A DNA stretch of 64,000 nt from Chryseobacterium sp. KACC 21268 (GTDB lineage Bacteria > Bacteroidota > Bacteroidia > Flavobacteriales > Weeksellaceae): positions 806,001 through 870,000 of the forward strand of contig CP117875.1 of the NCBI GenBank assembly GCA_028736075.1. The letters are read 5' to 3'. How positions within the stretch are numbered: the stretch's first letter is position 1; the number at the start of each line of letters is the position of its first letter. Below, one piece after another: positions 51,644-58,887 of this stretch. Made by a program: the position numbers and the translations under genes. The notes under the pieces were generated by a model. It did no database searches. It was not told the DNA's origin and saw only the letters and a program-made list of their open reading frames with translations.

Positions 51644-53443
51644 ATGAGACTTATTTATAAGATATTAGCTTTTTCTTTGCTTGCCTTTTCTGTGATTTCC
51701 TGCAAAAAGGAAGACTCGCCAATGGTAAAAAATTCAGGATTCGAATCCAACCTGGACACGATTGCTGCCAACTATTACGAGGAATATCTTAAACTTTATC
51801 CTCTGGAAGCGACCTCGCAAGGCGACGAAAGATACAATGACCTTTTGCCAAATAATCTAAGCCAGGAATTTATCAAAAACGAGATTGCTTTTTACGACTC
51901 GATTCAAAATCAATTGAAGTCTGTGGATTACAACGGTTTGGATAATGACCAAAAAGTGGTTTTCGATGTTTTGGAATATACGTTGATTGATAAACAGGAG
52001 CGCTACGCCTATCATCCGGAATATATTCCTTTCACCCAGTTTGGTGGTTTGCCTTTGGATTTTCCGATGTTGGGAAGTGGAAGTGGGATTCAACCCTTTA
52101 AAACTGAAAAAGATTATGATAATTGGTTGAAGAGAATCGAACTTTTCCCAGTCTGGATGGATTCTGCAATTGAAAACTTCCGAGCTGGAATTAAAAGTGG
52201 AGTTGTTCTGCCAAAATCATTGGTCATCAAAATGGTTCCTCAAATGAAAGCCGAGGAAATCACAACTTTCGATATCGAGAAAAATATTTTCTACGGTCCC
52301 ATCAAAAATATGCCGAAGGATTTCAAACCAGTTACTTCAAATAAATATGCAAAGCTTTATCAAGATGCCATCAAGAATAAACTGATTCCTGCTTACCTCA
52401 AAATGGCGACATTTCTTGAACAAGAATATTTGCCAAAAGCGAGAATAACCGATGGTTACAACGCTTTGCCAAACGGCGCCAACATTTATAATTATTATGT
52501 CAAAAGCTGGACAACAACGAATAAAACGCCAGACGAAATCCACAAAACAGGACTTTCGGAAGTAGAGAGACTTCGTGCTGATATGGAAAAAGTGAAGAAT
52601 CAAGTTGGCTTCAAAGGTTCTTTGGAAGAATTTCTGAACTTCGTGAAAACCGACCCAAAAGCAATGCCTTACAAAACGTCGAAAGAGGTTCTAGCAGGAT
52701 TCCAATCCATCCTCGACAAAATTACACCGAAGCTGAAAACGATGTTTAACGTCACGCCGAAAACGCCTTTCGAAATTCGTCAAACCGAAAAATATAGAGA
52801 AGCGAGCGCGAGTGCAGAATATATTCAGGGAAGTCCGGATGGCAAACGTCCGGGGATTTTTTACACGCCGATTCCTGACCCGACAAAATTCAATGTCACT
52901 TCCGGGATGGAATCTTTGTTTCTTCACGAGGCGATTCCAGGTCATCATTATCAGATTTCTCTCCAACAGGAAAATTTGAAATTGCCTAAGTTTCTGAGAT
53001 TCGGTTGGATTGGTGCTTACGGCGAAGGCTGGGCTTTGTACTGCGAATCGCTCGGGCCAGAATTTGGACTTTACACCGACCCGTACCAGAAAATGGGTTC
53101 TTTGAGTGACGAAATGTTGCGCGCTGTTCGTCTGGTTATCGATACTGGAATTCACACCGGGCAAATGTCGCGCGAAGAAGCCATCAAATATTTTCTGAGT
53201 AATGTCGCTTACGACGAAGCTGGTGCGACAGCAGAAGTGGAGCGCTATATGGCGATGCCTGGACAAGCTTTGAGCTACAAAACCGGCGCAATGAAAATCC
53301 GTGAACTGAGAGAAAAGTATAAATCAGAATTAGGAAAGAAATTCAACATCGCAGATTTTCACGATGAAGTGTTGAGCCAAGGTTGCCTTCCGCTGCAGGT
53401 TTTGGAACGTAAAATGAATCTTTGGGCAAAAGATGTAAAGTAA
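51644..53443 (+). CDS. DUF885-family metallopeptidase lipoprotein
   Basis: 599 aa. Lipoprotein signal ending FSVISCKK. DUF885 features: DPTKFNVTSGMESLFLHEAIPGHHYQ carries the HExxxxHH-like zinc motif, then FGWIGAYGEGWALYCESLG, TGIHTGQMSREEAI and DEAGATAEVERYMAMPGQALSYKTG. Members are zinc peptidases, probably active on short peptides in the periplasm. The gene begins a run with the HPP and DinB-like genes (gaps of 7 and 0 bp). Confidence 0.88.
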   Translation: MRLIYKILAFSLLAFSVISCKKEDSPMVKNSGFESNLDTIAANYYEEYLKLYPLEATSQGDERYNDLLPNNLSQEFIKNEIAFYDSIQNQLKSVDYNGLDNDQKVVFDVLEYTLIDKQERYAYHPEYIPFTQFGGLPLDFPMLGSGSGIQPFKTEKDYDNWLKRIELFPVWMDSAIENFRAGIKSGVVLPKSLVIKMVPQMKAEEITTFDIEKNIFYGPIKNMPKDFKPVTSNKYAKLYQDAIKNKLIPAYLKMATFLEQEYLPKARITDGYNALPNGANIYNYYVKSWTTTNKTPDEIHKTGLSEVERLRADMEKVKNQVGFKGSLEEFLNFVKTDPKAMPYKTSKEVLAGFQSILDKITPKLKTMFNVTPKTPFEIRQTEKYREASASAEYIQGSPDGKRPGIFYTPIPDPTKFNVTSGMESLFLHEAIPGHHYQISLQQENLKLPKFLRFGWIGAYGEGWALYCESLGPEFGLYTDPYQKMGSLSDEMLRAVRLVIDTGIHTGQMSREEAIKYFLSNVAYDEAGATAEVERYMAMPGQALSYKTGAMKIRELREKYKSELGKKFNIADFHDEVLSQGCLPLQVLERKMNLWAKDVK

Positions 53444-53450
53444 GAATTAG

Positions 53451-54047
53451 ATGAAGAAACAAATCAGAAAAGGATTTAGACAAACCAAATATATTTTTTA
53501 CCAGGAAACTTTAGTCGATTTCAAAGACCACTTTTGGTCGTTTCTCGGCGCTTTTTTCGGGATTGGAATCATTGCTTTTCTACAATCGCAGCAGATTTCT
53601 GAAATTGAAAATGTCTTTCTAATAGGTTCATTCGGCGCATCGAGTGTTTTGATTTATGGTGCGGTGAATAGTCCATTGGCACAACCAAGAAATCTGATTG
53701 GAGGACACGTTCTGTCAGCTTTGGTGGGCGTAACGGTTTTTAAATTTTTACCAGAAATTCTTTGGTTGAATGCTTCTATCGCAGTGGCGTCTTCAATCGT
53801 CGTAATGCAAATTACAAAAACAATGCATCCGCCTGGTGGCGCAACGGCTTTGATTGCGGTGCTTCCAGCGCAGAAGATTCAGGATTTGGGATATTGGTAC
53901 GCGTTGTCGCCGGTTTTGAGTGGCGCAGTCATCTTGCTGATTGTCGCTTTGATTTTTAATAATATTCCAAAAGGAAGGAAATATCCGCATCACGTTCGAC
54001 AATCCAAATATGTTCATATGAGACGAATGCTGAAAAAGAAAAATTAA
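53451..54047 (+). CDS. HPP-family membrane protein
   Basis: 198 aa with four hydrophobic segments after about residue 25. Contains the family motif MHPPGGATALIAVLP and SFGASSVLIYGAVNSPLAQPRNLIGGHVLSA-type sequence (the conserved P-x-x-Q-P-R-N). Some HPP proteins transport nitrite in plants and cyanobacteria; the bacterial role here is unknown. It ends directly at the next gene. Confidence 0.9.
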   Translation: MKKQIRKGFRQTKYIFYQETLVDFKDHFWSFLGAFFGIGIIAFLQSQQISEIENVFLIGSFGASSVLIYGAVNSPLAQPRNLIGGHVLSALVGVTVFKFLPEILWLNASIAVASSIVVMQITKTMHPPGGATALIAVLPAQKIQDLGYWYALSPVLSGAVILLIVALIFNNIPKGRKYPHHVRQSKYVHMRRMLKKKN

Positions 54048-54500
54048 ATGGTTATGACAATCGAAATTTTAAAATCGCTCTACAATCGGGATTTAAACAA
54101 ACTGAAAGTCGAAATCGAATCTTATCAAAACGAAGAATCGTTTTGGAAAATCGATAAGAATATTTCCAATTCTGGCGGCAATCTTTGCCTTCATTTGCTC
54201 GGAAATCTCAATACTTACATCGGCGCAGAACTTGGTAAAACTGGTTATGTGAGACAACGTGATTTGGAATTTTCATTGAAAGACATTCCGAAAACTGAAC
54301 TTCTCGAGAAACTTGAATCTCTAATAGAAATCGTCGATTCTGCATTAGAAAAATTGTCCGACGAAGATTTGAAAAAAGATTATCCAACAGAAGCTTTAGG
54401 CTACAAAATGACAACCGAATATTTCTTAATTCATTTGCTTTCGCATTTGAATTATCATCTTGGACAAATCAATTATCACCGAAGATTACTGGATATTTGA
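54048..54500 (+). CDS. DinB-like (DUF1572) four-helix protein
   Basis: 150 aa (start ATG 54048, or ATG 54054). Four-helix bundle with three possible metal ligands: LCLHLLGNL, LIHLLSHLNYHLGQINYHRR. DinB-like proteins include thiol transferases and enzymes of unknown substrate. It is co-directional with the HPP gene with no gap and is convergent with nth, the two stops abutting (54500/54501). Confidence 0.82.
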   Translation: MVMTIEILKSLYNRDLNKLKVEIESYQNEESFWKIDKNISNSGGNLCLHLLGNLNTYIGAELGKTGYVRQRDLEFSLKDIPKTELLEKLESLIEIVDSALEKLSDEDLKKDYPTEALGYKMTTEYFLIHLLSHLNYHLGQINYHRRLLDI

Positions 54501-55121
54501 TTATTTTTCAAAAAGCATTTTCGTGATAAAATCCTTCTCCTGACTTCCTCTCGCCTGCGAATATTCCCGTCCGTAGAAGATGATTTGAAGGTGCAATTTG
54601 TTCCAAACATTTTCCTTCCAAAGACTTTTCGCGTCGCGTTCCGTCTCGACCACATTTTTTCCTTCGGTTAGTTTCCATTGCTTCATCAACCGGTGAATGT
54701 GCGTATCAACCGGAAAAGCTGGGAATCCAAACGCCTGACTCATCACCACAGAAGCCGTTTTGTGACCAACGCCAGCCAATTCTTCCAATTCTTCGAAAGT
54801 TTGAGGAACGATGGAATTGTGTTTCTCCACAAGAACTTCCGCCATCTTTTTCAAATTTTTCGCTTTGGAATTTGAAAGTCCGATTTCCTTGATGAGTTCT
54901 TTGATTTCTTCAACACTCAGTTGCGCCATTTTCTCCGGCGTATCGGCCACCGCAAAAAGCCGAGGCGTGACTTGATTCACTTTTTTGTCGGTCGTCTGAG
55001 CGGAAAGAGCGACCGCAACCATCAGCGTGTAAGCGTCTTTGTGGTCCAGCGGAATCGGAACTTCTGGATATAATTTTTCTAATTCTTCCTGAACAATCTT
55101 CGCTCTTTGTTTTTTCGTCAT
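54501..55121 (-). CDS. nth: Endonuclease III-like DNA glycosylase without the Fe-S cluster cysteines
   Basis: 206 aa. The HhH-GPD fold is clear: ALSAQTTDKKVNQVTP, LAGVGHKTASVV with catalytic Lys121, and FPVDTHIHRL with catalytic Asp139 (E. coli K120 and D138). At the C-terminus E. coli Nth has four cysteines holding a [4Fe-4S] cluster. Here the equivalent HGRYxC region reads FYGREYSQARGSQEKDF and the whole protein contains no cysteine. It should still remove oxidised pyrimidines and nick abasic sites, but structure and damage search may differ. Confidence 0.92.
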   Translation of the reverse strand: MTKKQRAKIVQEELEKLYPEVPIPLDHKDAYTLMVAVALSAQTTDKKVNQVTPRLFAVADTPEKMAQLSVEEIKELIKEIGLSNSKAKNLKKMAEVLVEKHNSIVPQTFEELEELAGVGHKTASVVMSQAFGFPAFPVDTHIHRLMKQWKLTEGKNVVETERDAKSLWKENVWNKLHLQIIFYGREYSQARGSQEKDFITKMLFEK

Positions 55122-55141
55122 TTTTCTTCAATAATTTTTAT

Positions 55142-55225
55142 GGCAGCTTTTCCGCCTTCCGTTCCCGCTTTTTTTGCCAAGCCTTTCCCTATTCAAAAAA
55201 GAGCTCCACTCAAGTCGGGCTGCGG
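55142..55225. repeat. Dispersed palindromic element, family A copy 2
   Basis: 84 bp with the same ends (GGCAGC ... GGGCTGCGG) and most of the same interior as 41503-41588. It lies between nth and the bcp gene. The inner A/T stem is kept in weaker form (CTTTTTTTG / CAAAAAAG). Confidence 0.85.
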
Positions 55226-55284
55226 ATTTCAACATTTATTCAACATTTCACATCAAATCCACGATGCAAAATCTTAGAATGAAT

Positions 55285-55292
55285 TATTTTTG
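55285..55292 (+). promoter_or_regulatory. -7 element of bcp
   Basis: TATTTTTG, 17 bp before ATG 55309. It supports that start over the long open extension to 55174. Confidence 0.5.
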
Positions 55293-55308
55293 TGTAAAAA
55301 TAGAAATT

Positions 55309-55761
55309 ATGTTGAAGCTTGGCGATTCTTTACCAGAATTTATCGGAACAAATCAAAACGGAGAATTAATCAATTCTCAAAATCTGAAAGGCAAAAAACT
55401 CGTGGTTTTCTTTTATCCAAAAGCCAGCACGCCAGGTTGTACCGTGGAAGCTTGTAATCTACGAGACAATTATTCGTTTTTGAAACAAAAGGGTTTTCAG
55501 TTGATTGGCGTAAGTGCAGATTCTGAAAAACGTCAGAAAAATTTCTCTGATAAATATGAATTACCATTTGACGTCATTGCCGATGAAAACCACGATGTCA
55601 TCAACAAATTCGGAGTTTGGCAGTTGAAGAAATTTATGGGTAGGGAATTTATGGGAATTTTGAGAACGACTTTCGTTTTTGATGAAAACGGAATTTGCAT
55701 CCAAGTCATTGATAAAGTGAAGACGAAAGACCACGCTGCGCAGATTTTGGAAAATGGATAA
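55309..55761 (+). CDS. bcp: Thioredoxin-dependent peroxiredoxin (Bcp type)
   Basis: 150 aa from ATG 55309 (family N-terminus MLKLGDSLPEF). The frame stays open to 55174, but that stretch lies in the repeat element and is not coding. Peroxidatic Cys44 in ASTPGCTVEAC and resolving Cys49, five residues later, are the Bcp arrangement. Other motifs: LVVFFYPKA, GVSADS and RTTFVFDENG. It reduces hydroperoxides with thioredoxin. It overlaps the next small gene by 8 bp. Confidence 0.93.
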   Translation: MLKLGDSLPEFIGTNQNGELINSQNLKGKKLVVFFYPKASTPGCTVEACNLRDNYSFLKQKGFQLIGVSADSEKRQKNFSDKYELPFDVIADENHDVINKFGVWQLKKFMGREFMGILRTTFVFDENGICIQVIDKVKTKDHAAQILENG

Positions 55762-56026
55762 TCTCTCACAAGTAATTGAGAGTTTTGCTGGTCTAGGAAA
55801 ACCTTGGACTTTCTATGAATTTGTAATGCATAATTCCCAAATTTCTGAAAAAGAGAAAGATGAATTTTCGAAGATTTATAAAGATGCTTCGGAATTCGAA
55901 TTGTGGAATTTTTCTGATTTATCTGAAGGCATAAAAAACTCAACTCTCTTTTTAAAGACAAATACTCAACTTAGTGATGAAGCTATAAAGCGAATTGTAA
56001 ATGCAATAGCTTATGAGTGGAAATAA
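55754..56026 (+). CDS. Small protein of unknown function downstream of bcp
   Basis: 90 aa, starting inside the last codons of bcp (8-bp overlap), so co-translated with it. N-terminus MDNLSQVIESFAGLGKPWTFYEF; mainly helical, with no signal peptide. Its reading frame is coding-like. It may be a real accessory or a lineage-specific gene. No family is recognised. Confidence 0.6.
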   Translation: MDNLSQVIESFAGLGKPWTFYEFVMHNSQISEKEKDEFSKIYKDASEFELWNFSDLSEGIKNSTLFLKTNTQLSDEAIKRIVNAIAYEWK

Positions 56027-56031
56027 AAGAT

Positions 56032-56499
56032 TTATTTTATCGGAATCCAAATTTCCTCTTCGGCGAGTTCAATTGAAGGATTGTAATCATCTCCAAAAAT
56101 CTCAAAATGTGGTCTGTCATCAACCTCAAATTGATTTTCTGGAATGAAAGTTTGGAAAATATAACGGAAAATTTGCGGCCCATTCTCAGCTTTTCCTTTG
56201 TAATTGAAAACGAGATATTTTCCTTTTTCTAATTCGAAAGGTTCGAAATCATTGGGAATATTATCAAAATCAGAAACTTCTGCAAGCGCATATTTTGTGA
56301 AAGATTGATTGGGCGTGAAATTCTCAGGATAGATCTGAAGCGAAAATAGTTTGTCAGAAATCCGATTGGTAATTTCATTTCTTCTCATCATAAATTTCCG
56401 CCAGACCATCGGCGTTTTGTCTTCCTGAAAAGAAGTAGTGATACTGAAACCAATCAATTTTTTAGCTTCGATGATCTCGATTCTGTGAGGTAGATTCAT
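56032..56499 (-). CDS. GyrI/AraC effector-binding-domain protein
   Basis: 155 aa stand-alone GyrI-like small-molecule-binding domain: HRIEIIEAKKLIGFSITTSF at the N-terminus, LAEVSDFDNIPNDFEPFELEKGKYLVF, and the end PHFEIFGDDYNPSIELAEEEIWIPIK (the paired beta pattern of the family). Such domains bind aromatic or cationic compounds, or inhibit gyrase. The start overlaps the upstream GNAT stop by one base (TAATG), so the two are co-translated. Confidence 0.85.
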   Translation of the reverse strand: MNLPHRIEIIEAKKLIGFSITTSFQEDKTPMVWRKFMMRRNEITNRISDKLFSLQIYPENFTPNQSFTKYALAEVSDFDNIPNDFEPFELEKGKYLVFNYKGKAENGPQIFRYIFQTFIPENQFEVDDRPHFEIFGDDYNPSIELAEEEIWIPIK

Positions 56500-57011
56500 T
56501 ACAAATTCAATTCGTAAAGATTTAAATACTCGGTGTCATTAGGAATTCTCACGACTTCTTTGAATTTCAGACCTAATTTTTCAATTAATTTGATTGATGA
56601 AAAATTCTCTGGCAACGTAATCGCACTTACTTTTTTAATGTCAAATTCATTGATTCCAACATCCATTATTTTTTTCGCCGCTTCATAAGCATAACCTTTT
56701 CCTTCGTATTCTTCCAAAAAGGCAAAACCAATATCAACGCCATCAATTCCTTCACGGTCGTACAAACCAACGGTTCCAATTTTTTCATTGTTAGATTTCA
56801 GGATTACAACCGCATTTCCAAAGCCTAACCTTTCTATTTGAGGAAGATTCTTTTCGCGCACATATTTCTGTGCATCTTCCAGATTGTGGACATTTCGGTC
56901 GCCGATATTTTTCAGCCATTTTTCTGTGTTGAGTAATTTCAAAAGGAATTCGGCATCGTCGATATCAACGAGTTTGATGATGAGGCGTTCGGTTTCGTAA
57001 GTTTTTGACAT
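56499..57011 (-). CDS. GNAT N-acetyltransferase (paralogue A)
   Basis: 170 aa from ATG 57011. The open frame runs on to 57110 but that part lies in the hairpin repeat at 57030-57096. RimJ/RimL-type GNAT: YETERLIIKLVDIDDAEFLLKLLN, GFGNAVVI, GFAFLEEYEGKGYAYEAAKKIM (acetyl-CoA pyrophosphate loop) and a C-terminal RLIEKLG-like segment (SIKLIEKLGLKFKEVV). It is closely related to the next gene. The substrate, a protein N-terminus, aminoglycoside or small amine, is unknown. Confidence 0.9.
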   Translation of the reverse strand: MSKTYETERLIIKLVDIDDAEFLLKLLNTEKWLKNIGDRNVHNLEDAQKYVREKNLPQIERLGFGNAVVILKSNNEKIGTVGLYDREGIDGVDIGFAFLEEYEGKGYAYEAAKKIMDVGINEFDIKKVSAITLPENFSSIKLIEKLGLKFKEVVRIPNDTEYLNLYELNL

Positions 57012-57029
57012 TGTTTTAAAATTAATTTT

Positions 57030-57096
57030 CTCGCAGATTCTAATGATTGTGCAGACTAATACACTCGAAATCTGTCTAATCTGCAAAATTTGCGAG
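57030..57096. repeat. Dispersed hairpin repeat, family B copy 2
   Basis: CTCGCAGATT near 57030 pairs imperfectly with AATTTGCGAG near 57087-57096. The interior shares GCAGACTAAT and TCTGCAAAATTT with the copy at 8496-8564. It lies between the two GNAT genes. Confidence 0.55.
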
Positions 57097-57112
57097 CGAA
57101 AAATTTTCATTT

Positions 57113-57616
57113 TTAATTCTCATAATATCTCAATTCCTCATTGTCATCGGGAAAAATCACATATCTCTGAAATGTGAGTCCAAGTCTTTCAATTAATCTT
57201 TGGGAAGATAGATTTTCATCAGAAGTCATTGCCGAAAGTTTTTCTATTCCGAATTCCGTTTTGACAATTTCCATTAGATTGACTGCGGATTCGTAAGCGT
57301 AACCTTTGCCTTCGAAATCTGGGAAGAAAGAAAAACCAATGTCTGGAACATCAATTCCTTCTCGTACGAAAACGCCGACTGCGCCAATTTTTTCATTCAG
57401 TTCTTTGTGAATGACGACGTAATTTCCAAAACCTAATTTTTCGATTTGGGGAAGAAAGCGATTCGTGATATATTGTTCTGCATCTTCTTTTGTTCGAAGA
57501 TTTCGGTCACCAATATGTTTAATGAAAGAAGGAAGATTGTATAATTCCAAAAAGAAGTCTGCGTCTTCTAAATCTGCAGGTTTCAGAATCAATCTTTCGG
57601 TTTCGTAGTTTTTCAT
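57113..57616 (-). CDS. GNAT N-acetyltransferase (paralogue B)
   Basis: 167 aa. Aligns along its length with the adjacent GNAT: NYETERLILKPADLEDADFFLELYN, HIGDRNLRTKEDAEQYI, GFSFFPDFEGKGYAYESAVNLM and SQRLIERLGLTFQRYV. The acetyl-CoA loop is intact. The two genes are an old tandem duplication separated by a hairpin repeat. A GyrI-like gene follows paralogue A. Substrate unknown. Confidence 0.9.
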   Translation of the reverse strand: MKNYETERLILKPADLEDADFFLELYNLPSFIKHIGDRNLRTKEDAEQYITNRFLPQIEKLGFGNYVVIHKELNEKIGAVGVFVREGIDVPDIGFSFFPDFEGKGYAYESAVNLMEIVKTEFGIEKLSAMTSDENLSSQRLIERLGLTFQRYVIFPDDNEELRYYEN

Positions 57617-57712
57617 TTGAGGTAGCTATGTTTTTGTCTGATGCAACCGCGGAATTTTAAACGAAATTTGCTTCTCGATTCTTTGCGATTTCATTAATCA
57701 AAAATAAAAAAA

Positions 57713-58783
57713 TTAAGGAACGATAACGGTAAAAATGTACGCCAAAAGGTTCACCAGTAGCACAACGCCGTAAAGGATATTCGTTTTTCCACGGCTTAAT
57801 GACAGCATCACAGTGTAAAGTGACAAGGCCAAAAGAACCATCGATTTGATATCCAGACCTAGTAACAACGGCATTTCATAAATAATTGAAACCACGGCAA
57901 CGCAAGGAATCGTCAATCCAATACTCGCAATGGCAGAACCTAATGCTAAATTCAAACTTGTCTGAAATTGGTTTCTTCTTGCGGCTTTTATTGCGGCCAT
58001 TCCTTCTGGTAAAAGCACGACTGCTGCGATGATGACACCAACTAAGGCTTGTGGCGCGCCTAGATTGTGAACCACGCTTTCAATGGTAGGTGACAAGGCT
58101 TTTGCCATTACTACAACGACACCGAGACAAATAAGTAGGAATACCAAACTCATCGTGCTTTCCGTATTGGTTGGTGGTTCGGCGTGTGGCTCGTCGTCGT
58201 TTTCGGGAAGGAAGTAATTTCTGTGTCGCACGGTTTGTACCATTAAAAATGTACTGTAAATAACCAATGAGGCCACAGAAAAGAAAATCAATTGCGCTTG
58301 GCTGAAGGTTGCGGATAGTTCTGTTGTGGTGTAATTTGGTAAAATCAAAGTCATTACGACAATGGCTACCAAACTTATCAAGGCCATATTTCCGGATGTT
58401 CTGGCGAAAAATTGTTCTTTGAATTTGAGTCCGCCAACTAAAAGACAAGCGCCGAGAATTCCATTCAGAATTAACATTACGGCGGCGAAAACGGTGTCTC
58501 TGGCCAATGTGCTGGTTTCTTTCCCGCCAGCTACCATTAATGAGACAATCAATCCAACTTCCAGAACTGTAATAGCGATTGCCAGGATAATCGTTCCAAA
58601 AGGTTCTCCCACTTTATGCGCTACCACTTCGGCGTGATGTACGGCGGCCAGAACGGAGCTTATCAGAAGCAAGCTTCCTAAAGTTGCGAGCCACGCATTG
58701 TCATCAACAATACCAAAAAAATAGTAGGCGAGGGATAATAAAGGGAAAATGAAGGACCAGTGAAGTAAAGTCTTTAAACTCAT
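57713..58783 (-). CDS. CaCA-family calcium/proton antiporter (ChaA-like)
   Basis: 356 aa, about eleven TM helices in two halves. The alpha-repeat motifs of CaCA exchangers are visible: GEPFGTIILAIAITVLEVGLIVSLM in the first half and VVLLPEGMAAIKAARRNQFQTSLNLALGSAIASIGLT in the second, with the Glu residues (TVLEV, LPEG) at the cation path. A loop, ENDDEPHAEPPTNTES, separates the halves. It should export Ca2+ or Na+/K+ in exchange for protons. Single gene. Confidence 0.9.
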   Translation of the reverse strand: MSLKTLLHWSFIFPLLSLAYYFFGIVDDNAWLATLGSLLLISSVLAAVHHAEVVAHKVGEPFGTIILAIAITVLEVGLIVSLMVAGGKETSTLARDTVFAAVMLILNGILGACLLVGGLKFKEQFFARTSGNMALISLVAIVVMTLILPNYTTTELSATFSQAQLIFFSVASLVIYSTFLMVQTVRHRNYFLPENDDEPHAEPPTNTESTMSLVFLLICLGVVVVMAKALSPTIESVVHNLGAPQALVGVIIAAVVLLPEGMAAIKAARRNQFQTSLNLALGSAIASIGLTIPCVAVVSIIYEMPLLLGLDIKSMVLLALSLYTVMLSLSRGKTNILYGVVLLVNLLAYIFTVIVP

Positions 58784-58842
58784 AAAAAATGATTTCTCTA
58801 ATTTACAAAAAAAATATTTAGCGATTATTCATTTTACCCAAC

Positions 58843-58868
58843 AAAAAAGCCACCAAAATTGGTGGCTT
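58843..58868 (-). terminator. Terminator after the S46 peptidase gene
   Basis: AAGCCACC / GGTGGCTT perfect 8-bp stem, 6-nt loop, T-run on the minus strand. Confidence 0.9.
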
Positions 58869-58887
58869 GTGAATATTTGATATAAAA

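Noticed and set aside
55174-55308. N-terminal extension of the bcp frame
   Set aside because: It begins at TTG inside the dispersed repeat; the family start is at 55309 after a TATTTTTG element.
57012-57110. N-terminal extension of the GNAT frame
   Set aside because: It translates the hairpin repeat; ATG 57011 gives the family N-terminus.
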